DNA of 51,693 nt from Clostridium sp. (GCA_031292145.1 JARLHR010000188.1:1-51693), one strand, 5' to 3'. Positions 1 to 9,247 are shown, numbered from the stretch's first letter. Numbers and translations: made by a program. Notes: generated by a model not told the origin, from the sequence alone.

Positions 1-50
1 AATTCATCCATATATCCTTTATGTAAACAAAGTAAAGGAGGTAACAAAAC

Positions 51-2935
51 ATGGCTGTAACAAAAACTATCGACTCACTTTCTCTTAGCATTGAAGTTCA
101 AAAAGGTGTAGATAAAGCCGGTGGTGCGACTTGTTGCTAGACAAAGGTAAGCGTGGGTTTACTACAAAACTAGCCTAGTTAAATAATTTAACTAGAACTG
201 TTATTACGAAAGGTAGAATGATTGGGTAACGCCTTGAAATGCCTTCCCAAAATTACGAATAGCATTTAATTAAGTAAATAATTATTTGTTATAAGCTCGT
301 TAAAAGGCTTGAGAGCCACCGTAAGTGAATATTTATATCACACGAAATGCGAACCAGAGGTGGTCGAGTGGTGATAGAGCTTGGGTCTATAAAATATCTA
401 TGGTTAGGATGTTCCAGCAGGAACTGACGAAATTGGGAATGTACGGGTCTAAACTTTGTATATTTAGAAATGGATATAACACATGCGTGTCGTAAGTGTG
501 GATTAGTAAAACTCTCCGGTATGAAAATCCATATAGTGTTATAGGCACTATCAAGCTTACAGGCTCATACCAATGACCTAAGGATATATGTAAAGATAGT
601 AATAACGGAACAAGGAAAGCTTGGAATATGGAGGTTTTACTACCTATGAAGTAGTGATAAGGAAAATGTAAACACATATAACTTATCTTAATCCAAGTGA
701 GAGCGGTGGCATGAAGCTATGATAATTACTGTAATAGTAATTTAAGCAATAGCCACTAGACAATTGTTATTTGATAATTAAATACTGAATAATTCAAGGT
801 TCGGGTAAGACTAAGAGATATGAAACTTACTTTGTATTTATACAAAGGAGGAAGTAGTAGACTTGAAGGAAAGCATACAATTAGAGAAAAGACAACTACT
901 AAGAAATAATGAATATTACGCTATGCAAAGCACTTTTGACGAACTTTATAAGCAATCATGTAGTAATTATGAATTTAGAAATCTAATGCAATATATAATT
1001 TCTGATAATAATATCTTATTAGCATACAGAAATATCAAGAGAAATAGAGGCTCAACTACCGTTGGGACGGACAAGCGTGATATAACTTACTTTGAAGATA
1101 TGGAATCAAGTAAATTTATTGATTATATACAAAGAAAATTTACTAACTATACACCTAAAAGTGTTAGAAGAGTTGAAATTCCTAAACAAAATGGTAAGTT
1201 AAGACCACTTGGAATCCCTTGTATGGATGATAGAATTATTCAACAATGTATTAAACAGGTTTTAGAACCTATATGCGAAGCTAAATTTCATAAATATAGC
1301 TATGGATTTAGACCAAACAGGTCAACTGAACATGCTATAGCTAGAAGTATGCAATTAATAAATTTTGCTAAATTACATTATGTCGTGGATATTGATATAA
1401 AAGGGTTCTTTGATAATGTAAATCATAGCAAACTCAAAAAGCAATTATGGAATCTTGGCATACAGGATAAAAACTTAATTAGTATATTAGGTAAAATTCT
1501 AAAATCTGAGATTGAAGGTATAGGTATTCCAACAAAAGGTACTCCCCAAGGTGGTATAATAAGTCCTTTACTATCTAATATTGTCCTTAACGAATTAGAT
1601 TGGTGGATAAGCTCCCAATGGGAAACTTTTAAGTCAAAACGTAACTATAAACGTAAAGAAAGAAAACATACTGCACTTAGAAAAACCAATCTAAAAGAAG
1701 TTTGGCTAGTAAGATATGCTGATGATTTTAAACTGTTTTGCAAGGATTATAAAACTGCACAAAAAATATATAATGCTACGAGATTATGGTTAAAAGATAG
1801 ATTAGATTTAGAAATAAGTCCTGATAAATCTAAAGTAACTAATCTAAGAAAAAATTATACTGAATTTTTAGGCTTCAAACTAACTGTTAAACCTAAAAGA
1901 GATAAGTATGTTTGTCAAAGTCGAATGTGCGATAAAGCAGTAAAATCGACCATTAGTAATATTAAAACTCAAATAAAAGTAATTCAAAAATCAAGAAACG
2001 GCAAAGAAGTTTCAAGACTGAATTCTATAATATTGGGTAGCCATAATTATTATAGCATTGCTACCTATGTAAATATAGATTTTAATAGAATTAATTTCTT
2101 AGTTACAAAAACCTTGGAAATAAGATTAAGGAATATAATAACCAATAAACTTAATTTTACTGAAACCTATATGCGTTTATATGGTAATTATAATGGCAAG
2201 GTACGCACCGTTTGCAACGTGTCGGTCTTCCCCATTTATGGTTGTAAAACTAAACCACCCATGAATTTTAGCCAAGAGATATGCAACTACACCGAACAAG
2301 GTAGAATTGCAATTCACAGTAAACTAAGAGGATACTCCTACTTAATTAAGTATCTATTAGAGACTGTGAACAATAGTAAATCTGCTGAATTCAACGATAA
2401 TCGAATATCTCTTCTTGTAGGGCAAAAAGGAAAATGCTACATAACAGGTTTAGATTTAGAAACTGATAATATGGAATGTCATCATAAGATGCTGAAAAGC
2501 AAAGGTGGAACAGATAAGTATGAAAATCTTGTTTGGCTGTGTGGCGAAGCTCATAAACTAGTACATGCTATAGAACAAGATGTTATTAATAACTATCTAG
2601 GTTTATTGTCCCTTGATAAAAAAGGGTTAAAACGTGTTAATTCTTTAAGAATGTTAGTAGGAAATTCAGTTATTTAATTAAACGATAATTATTGTTGGAG
2701 CGCCGTATGAGCTGGAAACTCTCACGTACGGTGCGAAGGAGGGGAAAAGGTAGAGATTACTTCAAAGCCTTACCTATTCCTATACGCAATTTACACTAAA
2801 AAGGCTTTTTCAGGCATCAGAACAGATGCTTCACCTGAAAATATCTATGCTGTTGCGGATGCAATCAAAGGTGTTTTAGAAGCTAAAACTAGAGATTACT
2901 TTATAAATGAATCTTCTAGCTTGGCAAATGCTTAA
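51..2935 (+). CDS. DUF1659 family protein, split by a group II intron
   Basis: Small clostridial protein of unknown function (DUF1659), usually about 73 residues and usually encoded just before a DUF2922 gene, as here. Exon 1 is 51-123 (begins MAVTKTIDSLSLSIEV) after a strong AAAGGAGG site at 34-41. Exon 2 is 2784-2935 (IYTKKAFSGIRTD, ends SSLANA). Joining position 123 to 2784 gives a GAC codon and one unbroken 74-residue frame, so splicing would restore a normal-length protein. Without splicing translation stops at 138-140. Family assignment is from recognition of the sequence pattern and of the DUF2922 neighbour. The exon limits are inferred from intron consensus ends plus the reading frame. 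Confidence 0.8.
863..2677 (+). CDS. ltrA: Group II intron reverse transcriptase/maturase with HNH domain
   Basis: Intron-encoded protein of 604 residues that assists RNA splicing and, with the lariat RNA, target-primed reverse transcription into DNA. The reverse transcriptase domain covers roughly residues 60-340, with GTPQGGIISPLLSN and the catalytic RYADDFKLF box. A maturase (X) region follows, and a C-terminal HNH endonuclease domain at about 530-575 has CYITG, ECHHK and ENLVWLC. The length and complete domain set suggest an intact protein. The start is a TTG at 863 preceded by AAAGGAGG at 844-851. It resembles the ltrA family; the gene symbol is used in that broad sense. Confidence 0.93.
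   Translation: MKESIQLEKRQLLRNNEYYAMQSTFDELYKQSCSNYEFRNLMQYIISDNNILLAYRNIKRNRGSTTVGTDKRDITYFEDMESSKFIDYIQRKFTNYTPKSVRRVEIPKQNGKLRPLGIPCMDDRIIQQCIKQVLEPICEAKFHKYSYGFRPNRSTEHAIARSMQLINFAKLHYVVDIDIKGFFDNVNHSKLKKQLWNLGIQDKNLISILGKILKSEIEGIGIPTKGTPQGGIISPLLSNIVLNELDWWISSQWETFKSKRNYKRKERKHTALRKTNLKEVWLVRYADDFKLFCKDYKTAQKIYNATRLWLKDRLDLEISPDKSKVTNLRKNYTEFLGFKLTVKPKRDKYVCQSRMCDKAVKSTISNIKTQIKVIQKSRNGKEVSRLNSIILGSHNYYSIATYVNIDFNRINFLVTKTLEIRLRNIITNKLNFTETYMRLYGNYNGKVRTVCNVSVFPIYGCKTKPPMNFSQEICNYTEQGRIAIHSKLRGYSYLIKYLLETVNNSKSAEFNDNRISLLVGQKGKCYITGLDLETDNMECHHKMLKSKGGTDKYENLVWLCGEAHKLVHAIEQDVINNYLGLLSLDKKGLKRVNSLRMLVGNSVI
2700..2734 (+). ncRNA. Group II intron domain V catalytic hairpin
   Basis: Most conserved part of the ribozyme. 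The lower stem pairs GCGCCGTA (2700-2707) with TACGGTGC (2727-2734), including the characteristic G-U wobble at the third pair. The catalytic triad therefore reads CGC rather than the commoner AGC. Confidence 0.75.
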
Positions 2936-2982
2936 GCAGATAGCCAAAAGCTTGTCTTTTGTGCGAATCGGTTAAGCAGGCA

Positions 2983-3036
2983 TATCAAATCTATGATTTG
3001 ATAATGATCGCTTACTCCTACGACGCTAGGAGTAAG
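2983..3036 (+). other. Two adjacent hairpins between DUF1659 and DUF2922
   Basis: Perfect inverted repeats TATCAAATC/GATTTGATA (2983-3003) and CTTACTCCTA/TAGGAGTAAG (3011-3036) lie between the two genes. Neither is followed by a good T tract, so they look more like an RNA processing or stability element than a terminator. The function is not known. Confidence 0.55.
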
Positions 3037-3078
3037 AGTTTCCTTAACTCTTATTTAAACAGAAAAGGAGGGATTTAA

Positions 3079-3297
3079 ATGGAATATACTTTATCAATGA
3101 CTTTCTTAACTGAAAATGGTGAAAAATCTAATTTAAGTGTTTCAGGTGTTAAAACTGATCTTACTCAAGATCAGATAAATGCACTTATGAATACTATAAT
3201 TGCTAAGAATGTTTTTAAAACTAATTCTGGCAGTTTAGTTAAGAAATCTAGTGCTCAAGTAACTCAAAGAAAAGTTACTAAGTTTGAAATAGCTTAG
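3079..3297 (+). CDS. DUF2922 family protein
   Basis: A 72-residue protein of unknown function, a family usually found directly after DUF1659 in clostridia, as here. It begins MEYTLSMTFLTENGEKSNLS and has the typical pattern of an N-terminal beta region followed by TQDQINALMNTIIAKNVF. No signal peptide or membrane segment is visible. AAAAGGAGGG at 3062-3071 gives a strong start. A terminator follows 10 bases after the stop codon, so the DUF1659-DUF2922 pair is probably a complete operon. Confidence 0.85.
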   Translation: MEYTLSMTFLTENGEKSNLSVSGVKTDLTQDQINALMNTIIAKNVFKTNSGSLVKKSSAQVTQRKVTKFEIA

Positions 3298-3307
3298 TAA
3301 CAAATCC

Positions 3308-3346
3308 AAAAATAGGGGCTCTTTTATATGGAGCTTCTATTTTTTT
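3308..3346 (+). terminator. Rho-independent terminator after DUF2922
   Basis: Stem AAAAATAGGGGCTC / GAGCTTCTATTTTT followed by a run of T. Confidence 0.8.
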
Positions 3347-3351
3347 GTTAT

Positions 3352-3598
3352 TGCATATTGCTGTTCATCCACCTACTTGAATGACATGCTAAAGCTGGAT
3401 GAATACTCGCCATTTTTATTCCTCCCCAAAATCTCCTTTCAAAACTGTGTGGAACAAGACTTGGAACAAGCCCTGGAACAAGGGAATAAAAAACCCTTAC
3501 GCGTGTACATATACGCATACAGGTGCATTTACTACTTTATTTATTATTATTTTTCTAAATAGACATTCTTGTACCTTGTTCCAGCTATAGATAAACAA
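3352..3598. repeat. Direct repeat copy A with TGGAACAAG units
   Basis: About 245 bp nearly identical to 3668-3914, offset by 318 bp. It contains an internal inverted repeat (GTTCATCCA ... TGGATGAA), three close TGGAACAAG units at about 3449-3482 and reverse copies (CTTGTTCC) near its end. Short open frames exist in both copies, but they are identical low-complexity readings without good ribosome-binding sites, so I treat this as non-coding. It could be a replication origin or the remains of a gene. Confidence 0.7.
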
Positions 3599-3608
3599 TT
3601 TAGACTTA

Positions 3609-3665
3609 GGCACATAAAAAAAATAATAGGCAAGCATACTGGTCTATTATTTTTTTGATTGTGCC
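3609..3665. terminator. Long hairpin, probable bidirectional terminator
   Basis: GGCACA ... TGTGCC enclose AAAAAAATAATAG / CTATTATTTTTTT. The A-rich and T-rich arms would act as terminators in both directions. It separates the two direct-repeat copies. Confidence 0.6.
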
Positions 3666-3667
3666 TT

Positions 3668-3914
3668 ATTACATATTGTTGTTCATCCACCTGTTTGAAT
3701 GACCTGCTGAAGCTGGATGAATACTCGCCATTTTTATTCCTCCCAAAAATCTCCTTTCAAAACTGTGTGGAACAAGACTTGGAACAAGCCCTGGAACAAG
3801 GGAATAAAAAACCCTTACGCGTGTACATATACGCATACAGGTGCATTTACTACTTTATTTATTATTATTTTTCTAAATAGAAATTCTTGTTCCTTGTTCC
3901 AGCATATAGACAAA
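3668..3914. repeat. Direct repeat copy B with TGGAACAAG units
   Basis: Second copy of the repeat at 3352-3598, with few differences. It is followed at 3940-3990 by further forward and reverse TGGAACAAG units and a third partial copy of the tail (GCTATAGATAAACAATTTA). The cluster of about a dozen units within 550 bp, downstream of the primase-helicase gene, is iteron-like. Confidence 0.7.
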
Positions 3915-4045
3915 CTGGCATTATAACTAACTTTGTCTACTGGAACAAGCCTTGGAACAACCTAGCAGCTCGTTCCTCTTGTTCCAGCTATAGATAAACA
4001 ATTTAAGAAATAAACTTATAGCTGGAATGATTAAAGACATTAACC

Positions 4046-4260
4046 AAACTTAAGTAATTGCTACAGTAGAAATAAATAACATATTGTGTGGAGTGTTTCA
4101 TTGGAATTTTGATGGTAATGATTCTTGACTAGAAGTTGTTCCATTTTTGCTTGTCCTCAGCGTGTCTGAGGAGCATGCAGAAATGGGCACAACTTCTAGT
4201 CTTAGAATTATCCATCAAAATTCCTAGAAACCGGAACACAATATGTTATTTATTTCGGTT
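4046..4260. repeat. Left palindromic inverted repeat bounding the replication module
   Basis: About 215 bp that match 9248-9462 in inverted orientation at roughly 90 % identity, starting AAACTTAAGT and ending TTTCGGT. Each copy is itself a long imperfect palindrome: a 20-base arm at 4070-4089 is exactly complementary to 4236-4255, and 13-base arms (GGAATTTTGATGG / CCATCAAAATTCC) and others lie inside. It ends 10 bp from the stop codon of the primase-helicase gene. It could be a MITE-like element, a transposon end, or a very long hairpin terminator. Confidence 0.85.
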
Positions 4261-4269
4261 AGCAATCAC

Positions 4270-5397
4270 CTAAATCCAAATTTCTTCTTCCACCCTCATA
4301 AATGCTCTTTGCTTGTTATAAATTTGAAATCTTGTTGTTCCACTTTTGGCTCCATCATATGGTTTCCAATTTTCAATTCTAGCCATTATTGCAGTTATCT
4401 CATAAGAATCCGCTTTTCTAAGATTAGCAGAATCCTTGCCAAAACACTCGCACCAAATCTCCATAGGACAAACAAGACTACGCTTTACAGTACCAGCTGA
4501 AGCCTCATCAAAATCTCCACCATTTAAAAAATTTCTACGTTCATATAAATCCATGGAACTCCAATTATCGGGTAACAATTTTTCAAGATATTCTCGCACT
4601 AAGCCCTCACGATCATCTGTTTCCATAGCATTTGCCTGTTCTGAAATAGCTATTTGCGCTTCCTCTCCCTTTAAGAATAAATCTTCACCTTTTCTGTAAA
4701 TACACAATGCTTCTGCCCATATTTGATCTATATCCTTAAGTTCCCAAGCCTTTTTTACACTATCCCCACTAACTCTAACTGGCCAAAATCTACGATTTCC
4801 TGTTATATCTCTTAAAAAACCACTTTCACTATTGGTACTGCCAACTATTACACACTGTCTTGGATGACTTTCAACATTAACTCCATAGCTTGCACGATAC
4901 TTATCATCAGTTCTTGAAACAAAGGATTTTACAGTTTCCACATCCATTTTCTTTATTCCTGCTAGTTCCCCAAGCTCTAAAAGCCAATATCCCTGCAACT
5001 TTTCAGCTGCTGCTTTATCTCTCATATCACTTATGGTCAAACTGTCTGAAAACCACTTAGTACCAAGCCTTTCAAAAAATGTACTTTTCCCTATACCTTG
5101 TGGTCCATTAAGTATTAGAACATTATCAAATTTAATACCTGGCTCATAAATTCTTGCTACTGCTGCTACAAGTGTTTTTCTTATAACTGCTTTTGAATAA
5201 TCATTGTCCTCTGCTCCTAAATAATCAATTAAAAGTGTATTGAGCCGCTGCCTCTCATCCCACTTTGGTAAACTGTTTAAGTACTCTTTTACAGGATGAT
5301 AAGCCCTCTCTGCTGCAACTGCAATAAGTGCCTCTCTCAACTTTGTTGGTGACCAAATACCATAAGCCCTATCAAAGTACACTTTAATGGCCGACAT
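4270..5397 (-). CDS. VirE/DUF5906-type helicase, C-terminal part of a gene split by an amber codon
   Basis: Superfamily 3-like ATPase of the virulence-associated E family, which in prophages acts as replicative helicase joined to a primase domain. Residues 90-115 carry the Walker A motif LNGPQGIGKSTF, followed by an acidic Walker B-like LLELGELAG and a GSTNSESGF box with the arginine-rich GNRRFWPV. The frame continues upstream without interruption from ATG 5397 to a TAG at 5470-5472, beyond which lies the N-terminal part. Together the two parts (4270-6657) would make a 795-residue protein, the usual length of the family. This part could be made separately only if an internal start is used; I see no convincing ribosome-binding site at 5397. 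Confidence 0.8.
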   Translation of the reverse strand: MSAIKVYFDRAYGIWSPTKLREALIAVAAERAYHPVKEYLNSLPKWDERQRLNTLLIDYLGAEDNDYSKAVIRKTLVAAVARIYEPGIKFDNVLILNGPQGIGKSTFFERLGTKWFSDSLTISDMRDKAAAEKLQGYWLLELGELAGIKKMDVETVKSFVSRTDDKYRASYGVNVESHPRQCVIVGSTNSESGFLRDITGNRRFWPVRVSGDSVKKAWELKDIDQIWAEALCIYRKGEDLFLKGEEAQIAISEQANAMETDDREGLVREYLEKLLPDNWSSMDLYERRNFLNGGDFDEASAGTVKRSLVCPMEIWCECFGKDSANLRKADSYEITAIMARIENWKPYDGAKSGTTRFQIYNKQRAFMRVEEEIWI

Positions 5398-5469
5398 ATC
5401 AGAATCATTCCATCCATTTTTAACCTGCTTCCAAGGTAAATTTCCTTTTACATCAATTCCATCACGATG

Positions 5470-6657
5470 CTAATTATAAGCTATCCCTTCTAAATTCTCA
5501 TCATTTTGCATAATAATAACTAAGTTTTGCAAATCATCTTTAATTTGGCCGCTTTTATTTATAGAAAGCTTTTCCTGCCAATTTTCATCGTTAGGTTTAA
5601 ATTCAGTATTAGCTTGCTCTATTCGCTCCTTTGCTAGATGTTTTTTAATATTTTCATCTGCTATGCATAACTCCTGCATTGCCTTAAAAGATGGAAGTTT
5701 TGAAGGTGATATATCTTCATCTACTTTACCATCAAGCTCTCCAAATTTATGAATCCTCACTAGATCAAAGGCATTACACAGCTTACTACAAGCAGGATCT
5801 GTAGCATGATGTGAAAAAGCAAACTTATCCTCATAAATAAGCACACCTGCAGTTGAATCAGCTGGAATATAATCATATCTACCTTCAAGTAAACTTTCCT
5901 GGTATACATTAGCTAGGAATGTATCAATAGCATCTCTTATAGTATAAGTTCTGCAAAATACTCCTATAAGTCCCTCTTTTTCTAAAGGATCTGCCTGCTT
6001 TAAAATACTATGTTTTACAATGCTTGTCTGTCTTGAAGACACCGGCCATTTACTGCTGTCATGCCAGTCTTTGTATCTTGAAAGTATAGTATCTGGATTA
6101 AGTAACGCCCCTTCCTGCTTTTCAAAAACAAACTCTCCATCACTTGAAGTTGATGGCCAATACATTAATCTTGTTGGTTCATAAGTAGTGTCATCAAATT
6201 GCTCTATGCCAATATCTGAAGCTACCATTCTTCCTATAGCTGTATATTCATCTGCTGTAACATCTCTTGATAAAGGTATGATTAATCTAAGTCTTGGCTT
6301 TTCAGAAGTGTGTTTATGAGTTGAATAAATGCAGCAAGTGAAATCATAAAACAAAGTGATTTGCTCCCAAAGTTCTGGTTCAGCATAATCCATATCAAGA
6401 GTTAACATGGTTCTATATTCAACATATCCATTCTTACGCTTTCCATCTTTAAGCTCTCCTCCAACAAATCCACCAACATCTTTTATTTCATCCTGTTTTA
6501 CCTTTGAAAGTTTTTTATATTCTTCAACAGTTTCAGCAGTTCTTATGGTGTTTTTAACTTTGTCTAAAAATTCATCCCAAGTGATATTTATAGATTTCCA
6601 ATACTTCGAAGTTCTACTATTTGCAACTGATATTATCATTTTAATGACTCTCCTCAC
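5470..6657 (-). CDS. Primase-helicase (VirE family), N-terminal part ending at an amber codon
   Basis: N-terminal 395 residues of a prophage primase-helicase. The region TLDMDYAEPELWEQITLFYD with SEKPRLRLIIPL is typical of the primase-polymerase-like domain that precedes VirE helicases. The protein ends LEGIAYN at TAG (5470-5472), and the same frame then resumes HRDGIDVKGNLPWKQV, a stretch normally continuous in this family. A single CAG-to-TAG change is the simplest explanation. The gene follows the sigma-like gene by 4 bases and lies in the same leftward operon. It is either a recent pseudogene or depends on amber suppression. Confidence 0.8.
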   Translation of the reverse strand: MRRVIKMIISVANSRTSKYWKSINITWDEFLDKVKNTIRTAETVEEYKKLSKVKQDEIKDVGGFVGGELKDGKRKNGYVEYRTMLTLDMDYAEPELWEQITLFYDFTCCIYSTHKHTSEKPRLRLIIPLSRDVTADEYTAIGRMVASDIGIEQFDDTTYEPTRLMYWPSTSSDGEFVFEKQEGALLNPDTILSRYKDWHDSSKWPVSSRQTSIVKHSILKQADPLEKEGLIGVFCRTYTIRDAIDTFLANVYQESLLEGRYDYIPADSTAGVLIYEDKFAFSHHATDPACSKLCNAFDLVRIHKFGELDGKVDEDISPSKLPSFKAMQELCIADENIKKHLAKERIEQANTEFKPNDENWQEKLSINKSGQIKDDLQNLVIIMQNDENLEGIAYN

Positions 6658-6661
6658 TTTT

Positions 6662-7228
6662 TTAATTTAAAGCTCCCTTTTCATAAGTGATTTTTAATTC
6701 TAAGCATATCTTTTTAATAAGCCTGCCAACATAAGCTGCATTTAAATTAAGTTCTTGTCCAATATCCTTATATTTTGTTCCAAGCAAGTATAATCTGAGA
6801 ACTTCTTGTTTCTTTGGTGATAACTTTTTAGCTATCATTAAGATTTCTTCAGTAACAATTAAATTAATTACTTCATCCATAGTATCTTTTGGTGAAGGAA
6901 TTATCTCTTGAATTGTTGATACATTTTGATTACTATCTTTACAAATAACTGTTTCTATAGAAATTGCTTGTACCTCTCTATTTCTCTTGCGATTTACCAT
7001 CAATATTTCATTTGTCATTACCCTACTAAAAAAAGTTGCCCATTTACTCTTATGGGGATTAAAACTTTTAATAGCCCTAACAAATGCTAAATCTCCGCAT
7101 TCAATAAGATCATCCTCTTCTAATTTGAGATTGGAAAATTTATTAGCTATATGATACATAAGATGTTTGTTACTTTTATATAAATTATCTATATCCCCTG
7201 ATATAAATAATTCTTCATTACTGACCAT
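6662..7228 (-). CDS. Sigma-70 family RNA polymerase sigma factor (phage type)
   Basis: A 188-residue sigma-like protein. The N-terminal half has a region 2 pattern (LEEDDLIECGDLAFVRAIKS, then KWATFFSRVMTNEILM), and the C-terminal half a region 4 helix-turn-helix (LSPKKQEVLRLYLLGTKYKD, AAYVGRLIKKIC). Small sigma factors of this kind sit in clostridial prophage replication modules and may direct transcription of later phage genes. It lies between the polymerase and primase genes, separated by 49 and 4 bases. The start is preceded by GGAGGATAAAGT. The role is inferred from the family; no target promoter was identified. Confidence 0.85.
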   Translation of the reverse strand: MVSNEELFISGDIDNLYKSNKHLMYHIANKFSNLKLEEDDLIECGDLAFVRAIKSFNPHKSKWATFFSRVMTNEILMVNRKRNREVQAISIETVICKDSNQNVSTIQEIIPSPKDTMDEVINLIVTEEILMIAKKLSPKKQEVLRLYLLGTKYKDIGQELNLNAAYVGRLIKKICLELKITYEKGALN

Positions 7229-7277
7229 ACTTTATCCTCCACTAATCCTTTACTAATTACCAGCTTTCATTCCTCTA

Positions 7278-9212
7278 TTAATCTTTTTTATAATACTCAC
7301 ATTCATAACCATCAGCTCTTAAAAATAATCCTTCTGCCCACTTAGGAGCAATCCCCATAATATCGCATACTTCTTTTAAAGAACCTTTATTAATAGGCAC
7401 TTCAATTACAACCTCATCATGGATATGCATAACAATTTCATATCCTGCTTTATCTAATCTAAGCATTGCTTCGGCTAATAAATCACGTGCTATAGCCTGC
7501 ACTATATTTTCTACAAGCTTTGGACCATAAGTATCTATTCTCTCCCACTTTTTAGCTGTTCCAATTCCTTCATAAGTGATTCCTTCTCTATCAAATTTGT
7601 TTAATTCCATTCTTGGTTTTATATAAGACAACTCTCTACCAGATGGCAGTGTAATAAATAGAATCCCACTTTTATATTTGAATTTAATATTATTAACCTG
7701 TGTTTCAGTTCTTTCCCTTACTGCTTTTATTGCAGCTCTATCAACTTCCCACCATAATGAAACAATACTCGGATTAGCATTCCTCCAAACTGTAACTAAT
7801 GGTTTTAATTCTTCTTCCTTTACTCCCATTTCTACCGCACCCATAGATGTAAGAGCTCCAACACTTCCCCCATATCCAAGGGCAAGCTCTGCAATCTTTC
7901 CCTTTTGTCTAAGTGGTGATGTTTTAGTTATTGTATCTATAGGTACACGAAACATTTGACTTGCACTTGCTTCATATATCTTTCCATGAGTTGCAAATAC
8001 GTCCATACGCCATTTTTCCCGTGCAAGCCATGCAATGACTCTGGCTTCTATTGCGCTAAAGTCAGCTACAATAAATCTATGCTTAGGTTTTGGTATGAAA
8101 GCTGTTCTAATAAGCTCTGACAAAACCTTTGATGCACTATCATAAAATAATTGAAGTTCACTAACTCCTCCTTCTTTAACTAAATTTCTTGCAAGAGTTA
8201 AATCTTTTATATGGTTTTGAGGAAGATTTTGAACCTGCACAAGCCTCCCAGCCCATCTAGCAGTCCTGTTTGCACCATAAAATTGAAATAATCCTCTTAC
8301 TCTGCCATCACTACAAACAGATCTTTCAATTGCTTCATATTTCTTTATTGATGTTTTGGACATTTCCATTCTTAACTTTAGAAGTGCTTCTACTTCTCCA
8401 TCACTATCTTTTGAAAGATCACTTACAACCTTCTTTGAAAGATTTTCTATTTCTAACCCATTTTCAATTAACCACACTTTTAGCTGTGCTACTGAATTCG
8501 GATTATCTAAGCCCGTTATATTCTGGGCCTTTATTGCATTTTCTTCTTTTAAAATCCTGTAACATTTAATTGCTTGTTTTACTAACTCTTCATCAATAAA
8601 TATTCCCCTATCATTTATCTTCTGATCCAGTTCATAATACTGCTGCTCTTTTTCTGGTATTGGATATTTTTCAAGTTTTACTTTTATAGCTTTTTCCACA
8701 ACTACATCTCTTTTGCAGTAAGTTTTAAACAATTCCCACTTATCTTGTGCATGAATTGGTAAGTTTCTAGTTCTCATATCATTATTTTTTGCTGGCTTAC
8801 AAGGCATACAAAAATATCTTATTAATTCTTTGCCTTCCTTCATTTTTTGTTTCTCTAATCCAAGAACAGCGGAAGCACCTTCAAGTGATAAAGGAAGCCC
8901 CAGCATTGCAACTTTAACTGCTGTACATCTCCATGCTTTAGGCTTCAAATATTTATCAAGATATTTTGATAAACAAGTTCTTTCAAAATTAGCATTAAAA
9001 GCTGTTTTTATAACATCCTCATCTTCCAATGCTTCTACTATTTCCTTAGATAACTTTTCTCCTGAAGCTAAATCTATAATTTTTGTTTCTTCATCATCAA
9101 TGCTGTATGCAAATAGTAAAATTTCAAAATCATCAGAATGTGTATATGCATAAACTCCACATTTCACCAAATCCACACTAGAAAATGTCTCAATATCTAT
9201 ACTCAATTCCAT
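7278..9212 (-). CDS. Family A DNA polymerase with 3'-5' exonuclease domain (phage type)
   Basis: Replicative DNA polymerase of 644 residues. The N-terminus has the DnaQ-like exonuclease motif LSIDIETFS (residues 3-11). The polymerase domain has motif A DFSAIEARVIAWLA (about 385), motif B RQKGKIAELALGYGG (about 435) and motif C HIHDEVVIEV (about 605). All catalytic aspartates are present, so it should be active. It lies between the DUF2815 gene and the sigma-like gene, an order common in Gram-positive prophages. The right palindromic repeat occupies the short gap upstream of its start, so its transcription must pass the hairpin or start within about 40 bp. Confidence 0.93.
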   Translation of the reverse strand: MELSIDIETFSSVDLVKCGVYAYTHSDDFEILLFAYSIDDEETKIIDLASGEKLSKEIVEALEDEDVIKTAFNANFERTCLSKYLDKYLKPKAWRCTAVKVAMLGLPLSLEGASAVLGLEKQKMKEGKELIRYFCMPCKPAKNNDMRTRNLPIHAQDKWELFKTYCKRDVVVEKAIKVKLEKYPIPEKEQQYYELDQKINDRGIFIDEELVKQAIKCYRILKEENAIKAQNITGLDNPNSVAQLKVWLIENGLEIENLSKKVVSDLSKDSDGEVEALLKLRMEMSKTSIKKYEAIERSVCSDGRVRGLFQFYGANRTARWAGRLVQVQNLPQNHIKDLTLARNLVKEGGVSELQLFYDSASKVLSELIRTAFIPKPKHRFIVADFSAIEARVIAWLAREKWRMDVFATHGKIYEASASQMFRVPIDTITKTSPLRQKGKIAELALGYGGSVGALTSMGAVEMGVKEEELKPLVTVWRNANPSIVSLWWEVDRAAIKAVRERTETQVNNIKFKYKSGILFITLPSGRELSYIKPRMELNKFDREGITYEGIGTAKKWERIDTYGPKLVENIVQAIARDLLAEAMLRLDKAGYEIVMHIHDEVVIEVPINKGSLKEVCDIMGIAPKWAEGLFLRADGYECEYYKKD

Positions 9213-9247
9213 TAGTAATTTCCTCCATATATTTTTAGTGATAATTC

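Larger units (their letters stand above)
124..2783 (+). mobile_element. Group II intron (retroelement)
   Basis: Self-splicing ribozyme and retroelement, about 2.66 kb. The 5' end at 124 is the consensus GTGCG. Domain V lies at 2700-2734, and domain VI has a stem GGAA..GGTA / TACC..TTCC with an unpaired A at 2776 as likely branch point. Seven bases later the intron ends in AT at 2783 (consensus AY). These limits also restore the frame of the interrupted DUF1659 gene, which supports them independently. The maturase gene lies in the domain IV position. The intron is inserted in sense orientation, so a functional copy would be phenotypically quiet. Confidence 0.85.

Noticed and set aside
863-2677. 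Retron or diversity-generating reverse transcriptase
   Set aside because: The HNH and maturase regions, the intron ends and domain V show a group II intron; no template/variable repeat or msr/msd structure is seen.
3377-3926. Protein-coding genes in the duplicated block
   Set aside because: The frames are short, repeated with the DNA repeat, overlap each other in two phases, and lack ribosome-binding sites.
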